Source: Panaeolus papilionaceus (lineage: Eukaryota > Basidiomycota > Agaricomycetes > Agaricales). Taken from it: a stretch of 64,000 nucleotides of DNA. The position numbers and the translations under genes are program-made. This document shows, piece by piece, positions 35,901 to 47,831 of the stretch (its first letter is position 1; the number at the start of each line of letters is the position of its first letter). The notes under the pieces were generated by a model, which ran no database searches, was not told where the DNA came from, and saw only the letters and a list, made by a program, of their open reading frames with translations. The stretch covers positions 1,178,001-1,242,000 of the forward strand of contig JADNRZ010000014.1 of assembly GCA_015501605.1 (NCBI GenBank), written 5' to 3'.

Positions 35901-37638
35901 ACTTCATTCCCATCCGTTGATGGATCAGCTCTTGCCAAGAGATGAAAACGACGACGATGGTGACAAGTCATCGCTGTCGTCGTTCAGAGCTGCTCCTCCC
36001 AGTCACGTAGGATCAGATGTGGAAGCGATAAGCAACCAGTTTGATGGACCAAACGATATCATCGCTGATGATGAAAGGTTCAGCATAAGAGAGGTGTTTG
36101 ATCACCGCGACTTGTCAAGGAGTCCGTCTCCCATACGGTATGCGCTTCCTGAGGACTCTGAGGGGCTGTTTAGCAGCAGTGAGGACGAGGATTTGCGTAT
36201 GCCACGAAGAGGAAGGAGGGGGAGGGAGAGAGGGACGAGGCCGCTGATGACAAAAGCTGTGGGTGGAGTGACGGATAGTGATGCTGGGCCGAGTGAGAGT
36301 GGTGATGGTTTTGAGAGTGATGAGGGGATGAAACGGGGAAGGAGGATGCAGCCTAGGTCGTTTAGGCATAGTTATAGATCTGCGCCAATTGTTAGTGAGG
36401 TGGAGAGTAGTGTTGAGGGTGGTTTAAAGGGCTCTGTTGAGGGTGGAGACGTTGAAGGGTTGAAGGGAGGTGATAGGTTGTGGAGGATATCAAGGGCGAA
36501 AACCAAAACCAAGGCTAAGGATGGGGATCTGGAGGGGGTGGTGAAGGCGAAGAATAAGGCGAAGAAGGCAAAGACAAAGCGGTCGTACTTCGACTTCGAC
36601 TTTGACTATCTGCCCAATTTCAAGGACAGGGAGCGAGAAACGGGGAGTCGCACAACTAGCAGCGTTGGTACGTCGTCCAGGGGCACAACCGGACAAGACG
36701 ACAAGCTTAATATTCGACCATCTTCGCCTGATACCCTTGACGCTGCACTCTCTCGCGGAACTAGACTTGAAGGGGAAGCAACGGCTTTGGAGGAAACCTT
36801 GATCTCTCAACGTTCAGATTCAATGCGGAATGTTCAAGAGCCCGGCACCATTTTCGACATCAGTTCTTCTAGATCAGACACAAAGACGGCTACAGCTGCC
36901 ACATTCGATGATGCGTCCCTACACGTTGGAAGCACGACAACAACCACTGAATCCAGCCCATCTTTTTCATCGCATTCACCCCATATCACGTCGCAATCGG
37001 GCCCGTCTGATCATTCACCTTACACCAGTCGATCTAACGTTGATATGACTGACGTTATTCACGACAAACAACAGTATGCCCTGGCCACCTCTTCTCCATC
37101 ATCGGTACCCGCTTCACCATCTACCCGTCCATCAGCACCTTTCCTATCCCATCGTTCAGATCAGTTGCCAGCGTCACCTCATCCAGAACGTATGGATTTT
37201 CAGCAAAACTCAGCTTATGCGCTCGAAATGGAAATGCATGGTATCACATGTGGGCTGGGCTCTGGACCTTCAATGCGACGAGGCTCTCAGTCGAGGTCGG
37301 CTCAATCCAGTCAGGCCAACAGTCGGGATTACGGTGAACACTCGTCAAGCTTAAGGGGGCACGCGAGTACAACATCAACCTCTAATACCTCGGCTCGCAA
37401 TTCGTCTAAGGTTCCAACACCATTTTCTGTCTTTGGGTTAAGTCGTCGGGAAAGTTCGATGTTTAGGGAGAAGAATAAGGGGAACAGTGGCGGCGTTAAA
37501 CTCAAGGAAAAGTCGAAGAAAGGACTGCGAAGTACTGGTACCTCAAGTACGGGATCGAGCCGCAAAACGTCTTCCCTTACTTCCTTCCTTTCCGACGATG
37601 ATCCTTTGAAGAACGATACGGGTGGGGCTGGGAGTTAA
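32957..37638 (+). CDS. Large Ser/Thr-rich disordered protein
   Basis: Three exons, 32957-33158, 33212-34687 and 34754-37638, give about 1,520 aa in phase; the first junction could instead be 33160/33208. The protein is dominated by Ser, Thr and Pro with no transmembrane segment or catalytic motif. Charged islands occur in the middle (DENDDDGDKSS; LFSSSEDEDLRMPRRGRRGRER) and a Lys/Ala-rich patch (KAKNKAKKAKTKRSYFDFDFDY). Many SP/TP and RxxS sites make it a plausible phosphorylation-regulated scaffold or regulator; this is inference. I do not recognise a family. A 16-base T-run lies about 85 bp beyond the stop. Confidence 0.75.
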
Positions 37639-38603
37639 ATGGTGGATATTCCATGCGTTGGGAATCGGTTGGGTGCACTCGGTTCTGTTATCGATTGTTG
37701 TATTTTCCTGTTGTTAACTTTCTTTTTTTTTTTTTTCGTGTCATTATCGCTGGTCGATTCAAAATCAATGAATTCGACATTCCCGTGAGCAAAAGTCATA
37801 TGGCGCAAATTGGGTAACTCGGATGGCACGTTACTGCGCAAATTGTACAGGACAGATTCTTCAGCCCGGCATTCAGTTGAAAACTTACTCTACAGATATG
37901 ATTATGCTTATCAGATTTATTGCAGAAGTGGCCGGCTATCATGGGATATAAATAGATGGCTGCGCAAATCCGACATTCCAGGTCATTCAACTCTGCGGGG
38001 TGCCTTTAAAAGGGTGCATCGTCAAAGGTAGGACTTTAGAGGAGCGGAGTCTCTACCTCAGATCGGGTCGGCATCGATACGAATCTGCACTTATCTAATA
38101 TGGCCCGTATTTGCAATAGGACTGCGGAAGCTCTGTCCTTTTGCTAGCCATCAATCCCATTCAAACCATTGTATTCATTGGCGCTAAATGGCTGCATTTT
38201 TCTCTATTGACTTTTCAGACCCACCTAGAAATTTAGATGTGTGCTCATACGAGAATTACGCAGCACTTGCCTTTTTCGACCGCGATTAGCGACCAAATCC
38301 CGTTCACCGACCCCTTTGATCCACCTGGACAAAAGAGCAATTCAGTGCTCAGGACTCAATCCGAAAAACGATATGTCAGAGGACTCCGCAGCTGTTATGA
38401 ACTCTCTCAACTGACCGATGCGGGGAAACCTTCGGAAATCGATCATTCAGACTTGATGGACAATATCTGAGTACCCATTCAAAAGTCCATGAGGACCTTG
38501 TACCACCAAGAAAAAGTCGTGTCGACATGCAGGTATAAAAGGCCTCTTAGAGGTGCTATCAAGTTAACTTCAACCTCGTCCTCTCAAGCTCAAGCAACAC
38601 GAA
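37639..38603. other. Intergenic; promoter of the sugar transporter gene
   Basis: Contains the T-rich 3' region of the Ser/Thr-rich gene and the promoter of the transporter. Short open frames only. Confidence 0.45.
38534..38542 (+). promoter_or_regulatory. TATA box of the sugar transporter gene
   Basis: TATAAAAGG lies 62 bp upstream of the ATG at 38604, a usual distance for a fungal TATA box with a short leader. Confidence 0.55.
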
Positions 38604-41517
38604 ATGGCAGGAGGAGCGATTGCAGCAACACAAGGTCCCGGTTACGATCACTTAGTTAACAGGACTGTACCATGGTACAAGAACTCACGTATGTAAAATT
38701 TGCGTCTTAGTTCGCGCAGAACTTACTGACTGTCTCGCCCTCCTACAGGTGTCCTTTTATTGAACTTCTGGATTGGACTTCTGTAAGTGCCATGCCGTTG
38801 CTCTTAGCTCCGTCTGTCGTGCTTCAACAATCACTCACGTTTTTCTCGCCAGCCTCTTGACCTCTTCGACCAATGGGTACGACGGCAGCATGATGAGTAC
38901 GCGGGCCCATGCTCATTTTGACTTACCGCTAAACTCCTTACAGACGGTCTTCAGGTGCTTGATCAATGGAAGAATTACTTCAACAACCCCTCTGAATCTG
39001 AGGTAACGTAGTTCCGCTTCAACGCATCATTTGGTGTATTAATCTGCGCCCCGAAAGCTTGGACTCTTGAATGCCATTCAGGTAGCTCTTTCTGACCCCC
39101 TGCAATACTCACTTCTATTAACTCGTCGTCCTCTCAGAGCGTTGGATCTCTCGCAGCGTTCCCATTTGCCCCCTACCTGAGCGATCACTTCGGACGTCGC
39201 CCCTCGATTTTCATTGGTGCGATCATAATGTGCATTGCTACGGCCATTCAGACTGCGTCGCAGAACGTTGGGATGTTCATTGGCTCTCGGTAAGCTGGCA
39301 GAGAATGGGTCTATAAGGTACATCGATGCATTTAACCATGGTCCTTTATTCTAGATTTATGATTGGCTTTGGGGTTATGATTGCGCACTCTTCCGCTCCG
39401 CTGCTCGTAACAGAAATTGCGTACCCGACTCAACGCGCTCAAATGACGTCCTTGTACAATACCTTGTGGTACGTCCTACGCTTCCGTCAATTAAATGCCT
39501 ATAATCAACTTTTATTTCCAGGTACCTTGGGAGTATTATGTGCGTCGCATATTCCTTGGACATTTTGACCGTACTGACTCAATTACGCTTGTAGAGCTGC
39601 GTGGGTCGTAAGTGTATTTCGACATGCTTTGCGATACAGAATTTAATTCTGGTCTCATCCTACAGACATTTGGTACCTTCCGTATTTCCACCACTTGGTC
39701 TTGGCGTATTCCATCAGCTCTACAAGCGCTTCCCTCGATCCTCCAACTCGCTTTGATATTCTTCGTTCCCGAGTCACCCAGGTGGCTTCTTAGCAAGGGA
39801 AGGTGTGTGAATTTGTGTCATTTTGTTCTCTACGGGTGAACCGCGCTGATTGACACACAGAGAGGAGCAAGCGCTCGAGACCCTCGCATATTATCATGCA
39901 AATGGTGACAGGTAAGTGTACTATCTAATTGCCTATCCAAAACCACTCACAACGCCACACAGCGCGGATCCCCTGGTTCAGTACGAGTTCCAGGAAATCA
40001 AGACTGCACTCGCAGTTGATAAGGAAGTTGCACAAAATGTCGGATGGCTGTCGCTGTTCAAAACTCCTGGTAACCGCCGCAGAATGCGAATCATCATTGC
40101 AATTGGGTTCTTCTCGCAATGGTCCGGTAATGGAATGATGTGAGTTCATCTCATTCATGCGAGTAATTGAAATATGTTACTCAAACATCTTTCATACATC
40201 GTAGGTCGTACTGTGAGTCCCTTCAATTGCAACATGTTCACCATTAGATGCTTACGGCTAGTTATATAGATCTCAACCAGGTCTTCACCGCGATTGGAAG
40301 TAAGTGATCTATTCCCCAGTCTTCTTTCACCGTCTCATCAACGTTTCCGCTCCTCAGTCATCAACCCAACCACGCAGCTCCTGCTCGTATGTTCAAATAT
40401 TACACTTCATCAGCATGTATCATATTGATAACCACTACAGAACGGCATCCTGAATATCTTTAATTTTATCGTCGCAATAACAGCGGGCTTCCTCTGTGAA
40501 AGAGTCGGAAGAAGGAAGCTGTTCATGATGTCAACCGTTGGTATGTTTAACGATTCAATTCACACTCACATTTCCCAAAGCGTTGAACTCGTACCACTTT
40601 CCAGGGATGCTGGTGTTCTGGTCTCTGGAGACGGCATGCTTCGCCGCGTCCAGGGTGTACGATAGTGCTATTGCCGGCAAGTTAGTCGTGGTCTGGATAT
40701 GTGAGTTTGAACATTTAATGTGGTGTTCCATTCTTATTCTCACTTCACGCGCAGTCTTTTTCTATGCCGCTTGTAAGTTCTCTTCTTGTCCTTGTCTTTG
40801 AAGATGTTCCTCCGATGCACAATCAACATGCACTCTACACAGATGATGTCAGTCCGCATGCTACACAATTCCCCTGGTGCTTTACCTGATGCCATCATAT
40901 ACCCACAGCTCGCTTTCACCCCTTTGATCGTATCCTATACGGTCGAAATCTTGCCATACTCCCTTCGCGCGAAGGGCTTCGTCCTATTCAACTTCGCAAT
41001 TTCGCTTTCATTGATCTTCAACCAGTACGTCTCTCATTGATTATGACATCGCCTTGCTTCCTGACCGGATCTTTATAGGTATGTTAACCCCATCGCACTT
41101 GGAAAGCTGGACTGGAAGTATTTCGTACGTCACCTTGCTATCTCTTCAGCTCATACCTAAATCAATGCTCATCCTACCTTGTTAGCTTGTCTACGTTGGG
41201 ATGCTCGTGGTGGAGGTCATATTCTGCTATTTCTTCATTGTTGAGACCAAGAACGTAAGTCTTCGATACTGCCTCATATAACTTCGATCTGATTCAATCC
41301 CTTCCTCAGCGGAGTCTCGAGGAAACTGCTGCGTACGTTCAACATCCCATACCTTGCTATATGACACCTCTTAGAAGATGCACCTTTTAGGTTATTCGAC
41401 GGTGACCAAGTCGTTGACATGATACACGAGAAAGGCCTCGAGCGCGCCGCTGGGGTCCCGGAAGGTCTTACTAAACGATCAGGCTCTGCTGAAGACTGGA
41501 GTGCCAACGAGAAGTGA
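38604..41517 (+). CDS. Major facilitator sugar transporter
   Basis: Starts MAGGAIAATQGPGYDHLVNRTVPWYKNS and ends SAEDWSANEK at 41517; some 18-20 short exons. Hallmarks of the sugar porter family are present in order: TSSTNGYDGSMMNGLQ (helix 1), DHFGRRPS (loop 2-3, D/G-R-R motif), a helix-4 segment FMIGFGVMIA then PLLVTEIAYPTQRAQ, the PESPRWLLSKGR motif after helix 6, FFSQWSGNGMISYY (helix 7), ERVGRRKLFM (loop 8-9) and a VETKNRSLEETA end after helix 12. It resembles fungal lactose/hexose permease-like proteins (12 helices, plasma membrane proton symport); the substrate is not determinable. Several exons are under 30 nt, so start and splice details in the middle are uncertain. Confidence 0.88.
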
Positions 41518-42903
41518 TGGTCAGAAGCAATTGATGCAGACAATCAAGCTGATCGAACTGCCCGGACTCGGAGAATTTGTTCTTATAATCAGTCTAATGT
41601 GTCTGCTTTCTAATGAGGCCACGTTGTCCATACTATTTCCCCCCTTTTTTCTGTACCCTCTCTTGTGATTTTTAGTTCTGATAATGCAATGCGACACGGT
41701 TGAGCCGTGGTTCATTTTACTATTTTCCAGTATTTGCCTCCTCGGCTCCTCAATGAACACTGTAACCCCGGGTCCCAATTATAATTTCAGGTCATTTGAG
41801 ACAATACATCGCTATTATGATTACAGGGATATATGGGTGAGGACCGTAGCTCGTCCACCAACATACATCGGGTCAACGTGTCGTCGTTTTGCGAAAATTA
41901 CTTCGAAAATATGCAACATGCTACCTTATCGAGATAGTACTGTCACAACCATCTCTAACATGAAGTCTACGGACCGAAGCCCAGCAGCGTTGAGGATTGC
42001 GATCCACATTGGTCGCACACAAATTTCAAGACACGGGTATATTGGAAGACGATGCACTGGAAAAACCACTTTACAAGCGAGATTTTTTTCAGTACATTGA
42101 TTATTGCGGTCGATCGCAATGTATTCACAGCCTTCTCAAGGACTTCTTTATTCTCCGAGAATGAATTAGAATCTTTAGCTATTTTTCTCTGGCCATATAC
42201 ACGATACATTCCAATGCTGCTGCTGATCTTGGCGCATGGCGAGTCGTCCTTCTCAGCGCATTCCCCATGGTTCTCGCGCATGTGGTATCGATAATACTCC
42301 TATCGTTGTTTATGTCGTTCTCGAGATGGTAACCAAGCAGAAAGACCTACCAAAGATTTGTCAGGATGTGACTGTCTTGCATTTTTGAATACTTTGGTCA
42401 ATCCGAACGAGCTTTTTTCAAGGTCTTTCTTTGGTTGAAGGTAACAGCGATACTCCCACAACAAGCATAAAATATTAAACCATGGAAGAACTCCCGTCGA
42501 AGGCTCGGGAGCGGTCAGCACCTCTAAGAAAATTCCGTGTGGCGCAATAGAAGGCAAACTAGAGCATCGTGACTCATAGGCTACTCTGACTGCCATTTTA
42601 TTAGCGCTAATCCCCCCTTATTCACCGCCGTAGACGCTTCGATATCAAAACAGATGACCGTCCGATCAACTCTCTCGTTGATCTCCGCGCCACCAATTTC
42701 AAGCAATGTGTAGAAGTTTGGATGTTACAAGGAAATTGGACCTGTTAATGACAGAACGTAGATTATATCTGATGATTCTGCAGATGCACGGGCTGCAATA
42801 AATAAATAATGTACAATTAATTGGGGTATAAAAGCCTGCGATAGGTCGTCCAATTCTTTAGCAGCTTCTCACAGATAAACCGCTCTAAATTGTACCGTTC
42901 GAA
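41518..42903. other. Intergenic
   Basis: No supported gene in about 1.4 kb; only short frames without coding character. Confidence 0.5.
42827..42834 (+). promoter_or_regulatory. TATA box of the DUF4360-like gene
   Basis: TATAAAAG lies 70 bp upstream of the ATG at 42904, next to an AATAAATAAAT stretch. Confidence 0.55.
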
Positions 42904-44063
42904 ATGTTTGGCTTCATTAAATCATCCATCCTCGCCCTGACTGTGTTCGCCACCTCGGTTAATTTAGCGAGCGCTCAAGCCGTCACTCCGCCTCCTGGGT
43001 TCAACATGTAGGTAGAGCCTCTCTTCTCTTCTTTCTGATGATAGTAGCCTTCCCTTGATCGAGTTTCAATTTTATGTTCATCGCATCCGGCTACCTTCTA
43101 GTGTTGCCGTTTCTTCTTGGTTGCTTCGAACCCCTCAAGTTTAGATCCTCATTTTATTAACACTCTTCTGCCCATAGAACCAGCCTCGGAGTCAATGGAT
43201 CAGGGTGCCCTCCTGGGTCAACTTACCACATCCTCAGTCGTAAGATTCTAGTTGGTCACGAGTGATCTTAGTGTCAATGACCCATCCTTCAAGAGGACCG
43301 TTCGTCCGTCACCGTTACATTCTCTCAATTTTGGGCCGAGACTGGACCCAATATTCCCATCAGCTCGAACCGCAAGAATTGCCAGCTTACCTTTGGTGTC
43401 AAGATCCCGCAAGGCTTTTCCTTCGGTGTCGCTACTGTCGACTATGTACGTCATTTTCCATGATGGTGGACTGAGTCTAGACGCTAACATATTTATAGCG
43501 CGGATACTATCAACTCGACTCCAAGGTTACTGCGGCCCAACAAAGCATCTACTACTGTGTGTGCTATTTTTCTCCGTATGCGTATTTCTGGTTTGATGAG
43601 GCCGTTTTTATCAACTCTGTATTTAGTCCAAGGAAAGCTTGAACAAGGTATGCATATCTGTTAATTCTTTTACATCATGATCAAATACTGATGGGTTATT
43701 TCCACAATGAAGCGACTGCACGTTCTAATCTCGTCGGCCCAGTTACTGGAAAGGATTACACCTACCGCGACCAGTTCGACCTTGCAACCACCGTTCTTAG
43801 CCCTTGCGGAGCCACGACCGTATTGAATGTTCAAAGTGACTTGCGCGTCAACAACGCTGCCAACACCAAAGGAAGCGGTTATATTGCCACTGATTCTGTA
43901 CGCGGTTTATTTTATCTCTGAATGCTCTCATTTGTATTGACTGGTTATATTAGATCGATACGAACCTTAAACAGGTTTGTCATTTCACGTCGGTGAACCC
44001 CTAAAATTGATTTCTCACGTCTATCTATTTTAGACCTTCAACTTCCAATGGCTCAAGTGTTGA
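42904..44063 (+). CDS. Secreted DUF4360-like protein
   Basis: Multi-exon gene with start at 42904. The signal peptide MFGFIKSSILALTVFATSVNLASA is followed by a domain with the DUF4360 pattern: NGSGCPPGSTYHI, a TVTFSQFWAETGPNIP stretch, KNCQLTFGVKIPQGFSFGVATVDY, RGYYQLDSKVTAAQQSIYYF, then a C-terminal part with SPCGATTVLNVQSDLRVN and a final FNFQWLKC. The domain is found in small secreted proteins of fungi and some bacteria; function unknown. Exon boundaries near 43245 and 43640 are approximate; the stop is TGA at 44061-44063. Confidence 0.75.
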
Positions 44064-44553
44064 AGAACGCTAACTGACGTCAAGACGAAGCTATGAACTG
44101 TTTGCCGTTGATGGGTTACTACAGCTTAAAATACATAATTTTATTACAACCCGTCAGTCAATGCTAAGAATTAGTATGCCCTCCTGTAAATATTTGGTGT
44201 CCCAATTAAATTTCAGATACAGTAGAAGATGTGAACTCAATGCGTATAATAACTTATTAATAAGGGGTGATACCCATACACCACTAGTAGTGTTCATCAG
44301 TCTCTCACTGATGTCCAAGACGTAGTTGGCGACAAGATATCTAACAATCAATCCATTTCGGTTAGGTGCTTCCGTGTCAATGTAGGTGCTTCCGTGTGCG
44401 AGTCTTGACGACCTAACTTGGACACCAAAACAGGGCTGGTGGTTGCTTCCTGGGGCTGTGCACCTAAGTTTCCCCTTTCCCTTCCCCAGCGAGAAGCGAC
44501 CAAAGTCGTCGTCCTTATCCACTTCCTGTGGCTGGCCCACCTAGAGCATCAGG
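44064..44553. other. Intergenic
   Basis: 490 bp between two plus-strand genes. A 14-base segment, GTGCTTCCGTGTNNN-like, is tandemly repeated once near 44367-44398 (GGTGCTTCCGTGT twice). No gene is supported. Confidence 0.4.
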
Positions 44554-45903
44554 ATGTCGTCGTCAGGTTTCTTGAATCAGACCTTTAACAACAGGGACAC
44601 TGGCAATCTCAGGTACCAAGGATTTTGGTTCCTGGAGGGCTCCTGGAATGCCACGAGCGTTGGACTGTCAGGTACTCTGGCCTCAAGTAATGATCCAAAC
44701 GCCAATGTAACCTTTGTGCGTAAATATGCTACTTTATCTGTGTTATCCCTTCTGACATAATTTCTACTTTTCTCGTGTTATAGACATTCCCTGGTGAGTT
44801 ATCGACGATACAACCCAGTACGGGTATCTTGAGTGGACAATCTAATCAGACTGAGTTCTTAGTGCCGGCTCTAGCATTTTATTACTATGGGATGAAGAGA
44901 TCAGGAGGAGGTCTCTATGAGATTTGCATTGATTGCGATCCCAGAAATGAGATCTGGCTTCCAATTGACGCGTTGAACGTCACGGATAATGGACAGAATC
45001 CACCTGTGGGTCTGTTCTCTGTTCACCTGCACAGTCCTCTGACTCAGGCTTGTTCAGGTTGTACTCTTTAGTCAAACTTTCAAGGCACCCGGAATCCATG
45101 AAATCATAATCCGTAACTCTAATGATACACGAGTTCACCCAGGTGGTAATTCACAGATCACCCTTGAGCGCATTGATATTGAGGTCGTCAATTCCAATGC
45201 ACCGCCTCCCACCACAAGTGCTCCTCCTCCTAGCACCACTCTGCCACCCAGTGGAATCCTTGGAAACAACCCACTGTCTGATAGTGCGAAAGCCAACAAG
45301 GTGCCTATTGGGTCCATCATTGGTGGTATATTGGGGGCGATTGTATTGACTTCCCTCTTGTTCCTCTTTGGCTACTGGTATATGAGATCACGGAAAAGAG
45401 CTGCTCGTGCGAGAGCCAACCTGGAAGCACCTCCTACCCCCGGGCACGTACACAGCGACCAATTATCCCCTTCCGTGATGTCCCAAGTGTCCAATGCCAC
45501 TCACCAACATAACCCATCAAACTCTTCTGACCGTCCATTTGGGTTAGTTATTCCTCCACGAAAAGCTGGTCTTGTCTCTGCAACGTGGGTGGAAACACCA
45601 ACAACTTCGAATTTGCATTCCCGTCCTTCAATGTCATCGAGCTCAGTGATATCTTCTTCTCTATACACTGATGCCAGTTCGCCGACAACAGTTGGCCACG
45701 GCGGAAGGAGGCCCAGACGAGAAATGGATGGTGGACCTTTGCCCCTGAGCTTGGAGGAGGAAGATGAGGAAGATGATCGGGTGCTTCCCCCGGAGTATGG
45801 GCAAGTATTCGGACGGTCAAGGAGAAACACGCGTTCCGCTCGCGATACACTGGCATCTCCTTCTCCCCCATCGGAACCGCCGCCACCGGACACCAAGGTT
45901 TAG
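44554..45903 (+). CDS. Single-pass membrane protein, copy 2 (paralog of 2823-4330)
   Basis: Exons 44554-44715, a 10-nt exon 44784-44793, 44863-45005 and 45058-45903 give 386 aa. The extracellular part matches the copy at 2.8-4.3 kb (YQGFWFLEGSWNAT, NDPNANVTF, LAFYYYGMKRSGGGLYEICIDC, VLFSQTF), then a Pro/Ser-rich stalk, a helix (IIGGILGAIVLTSLLFLFGYWY) and a basic MRSRKRAARARA stop-transfer. The tail ends REMDGGPLPL...LPPEYGQVFGRSRR, the same motif as in copy 1. The third exon is 143 nt in both copies. No signal peptide is seen, so a 5' exon may be missing. Receptor-like topology; function unknown. Confidence 0.82.
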
Positions 45904-46478
45904 TGCTATTGTTCGTGCATGTCCACCACCCGTTTGCCTTCGACACCCCTATCGCCTGCGATCACTTCTTCTTTCCATTTTATGGGCATTTTTGGTCGTT
46001 CGTTGTACCACAAGTTTCGTGTTCTCTGGGTTGTTGTATTACTTTGTATATTTCGTTCAATCAAATGTCGTTTTAACAGAATCCATATTGCGAACGATAT
46101 AAATCGCAAGTCGAAGCTTGAATGGGGATCTTCGCGCTAAAGTGGCCTTAAAGACTCTGCGCAGCAAGTGGCATTCTCACAGTAGATGGATATGTGGAAC
46201 GTGCCTACTCTCACCCGCTGCGCAACTGTTAGCGTTTTCCAGTTTTGACATTATGAATTCAGTTTGGACAGGTTTCCTCCAACTGCGTGCTGGTAGTAAT
46301 CGTCGGTGGCACTGCTACAGATCATATGAGTGACAGCTTTGCCACAGCCTCGCTGTATACACGCTTATAATTAGTGTGTCCATACCTATTTAAACAAGGT
46401 ATTTTTTTCAGTTCGTTATCCCAATCCTCCTTTTACCACCCTTTTAACCATCGCTTTACTCTAAAGCCCTCAAATAAA
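45904..46478. other. Intergenic
   Basis: 3' region of the membrane-protein gene and promoter of the next gene, with a weak TATTTAAA box at about 46382. No gene is supported. Confidence 0.4.
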
Positions 46479-47428
46479 ATGATAGTTGACAAGAAAGAAG
46501 GCGCTCAGCCTAGCATTGTAAGAGCCCTGCGGGATTATGTTTTATGTTCTTGTAACTTATGATGGTTTTCGCTTCTCCAGGTCACCGACGACGCCCCTCC
46601 GAGTTACTCTGATACCTCTTCATCGTCCCGCGATTATTCTTCGAGCTTTATGCACCAACTTCCTCCAAGTATCGAGGCCACAAACTTTGTCCAAATGATA
46701 CGCAAGGAAGGCTCCGTGAAAGGGACCTGGATCATTGACTCTACTCTTATCATCCCACCTGCCTTACTTCCTCCCCTCCCGGACGGCACGGCTGAGGGTG
46801 ATCGCAAAAATCTGCATCTGCAGTCCAAGGAAGGAAGCGTCTATGGCGACGTTTATATCAAGCCGACTAGCTACGAAGTTCTGTCGACTATGAAGAGGCC
46901 AAGCAAGATCTCGATCTACGGGATGTCTAAGGAGGGGAAGGTTGAGCTGAAAATCGTAAGCCATACACGCTTCTTCACTCCATGCTTTTGGCTGATGGTC
47001 ACACGTCTCAGCATGAAATTCAGTCCGACATTCAAGCTGGTGCGAAGCGTCTACCTCTCAGTATCAAGGTCTACGCAAAGGAAGGGGATGTTCGAATCTA
47101 TGTCCCTCGCTCCTTCTGTGGACCATTCCGTGTTACGACCAGATCGTCTAGCAAGAGTTGCTTTGTTCTGTCGCCTGGGATTCGTGCACAGCTATCCACA
47201 TTTTCCGAGAATATGAAGGTTAGGCAGGGTTTCATTGGCCGATTCGATGGACCCAGTGACATGGGTGGTTCTTTGGATCTCACGGACTGGGACGGAGACG
47301 TTCTTGAGGCCGAGATTTCGGAATCTTCCTCTAGTGTAAAGCTCTACTTCGACGACGAGGAAGAAAGGAAATCGCACGAATTCTGCGTTTTCAGGAAACT
47401 TTCTTGCCTTTTTAAAAATTCTGGGTGA
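46479..47428 (+). CDS. DUF7330-like protein, tandem copy A
   Basis: Exons 46479-46517, 46581-46955 and 47012-47428, 276 aa. After a Ser/Pro leader (DDAPPSYSDTSSSS) comes a repetitive beta-rich domain in which short strands end in EGSVKGTWIIDS, KEGSVYGDVYIKP, KEGKVELKI and KEGDVRIYVPRSFCGPFRV. That regular G-x-V/I spacing resembles a fungal family I recall as DUF7330, of unknown role. No signal peptide or membrane segment, so intracellular. The next gene downstream is a clear paralog in the same orientation. Confidence 0.65.
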
Positions 47429-47763
47429 AGTACCTAGACTTTTATGATCATTATATTACACTGCTCCTTATTTGTTTGTTTACCTATGCGAATCATAGTC
47501 GCTGCGCATCATCTAAATACCTACACCACCCGAGAACGCAGTTATCTCAAAGCTGTTGCGGCTAAAGAGTCCAGATCGAATGTAGTCTGAGGACCTCCAT
47601 CTAGAGTGGCTAATTAGTCAGCTCACTGCGGAAGAGTGTATGTTATAGTCACACTGCTGACATGCCGCGCAGCCGCAGCTGCGTCGACCCCGTGGTCTTG
47701 TCTGGAGTCACTAGTCACTGGTCCAGTCGACTGCACACTGGCAAATCACAGCACGTTGTGGTT

Positions 47764-47772
47764 ATATAAAGC
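47764..47772 (+). promoter_or_regulatory. TATA box of DUF7330-like copy B
   Basis: TATATAAAG lies 60 bp upstream of the ATG at 47832. Confidence 0.5.
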
Positions 47773-47831
47773 GTCCAGACGATGCCAACTGTGCACACAT
47801 TTGTCTCCCTCCATTCCACTTGTGATCCACA

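Noticed and set aside
38604..44063. Biosynthetic gene cluster around the transporter
   Set aside because: No backbone enzyme (polyketide synthase, NRPS, terpene cyclase) is present; neighbours are unrelated secreted and membrane proteins.
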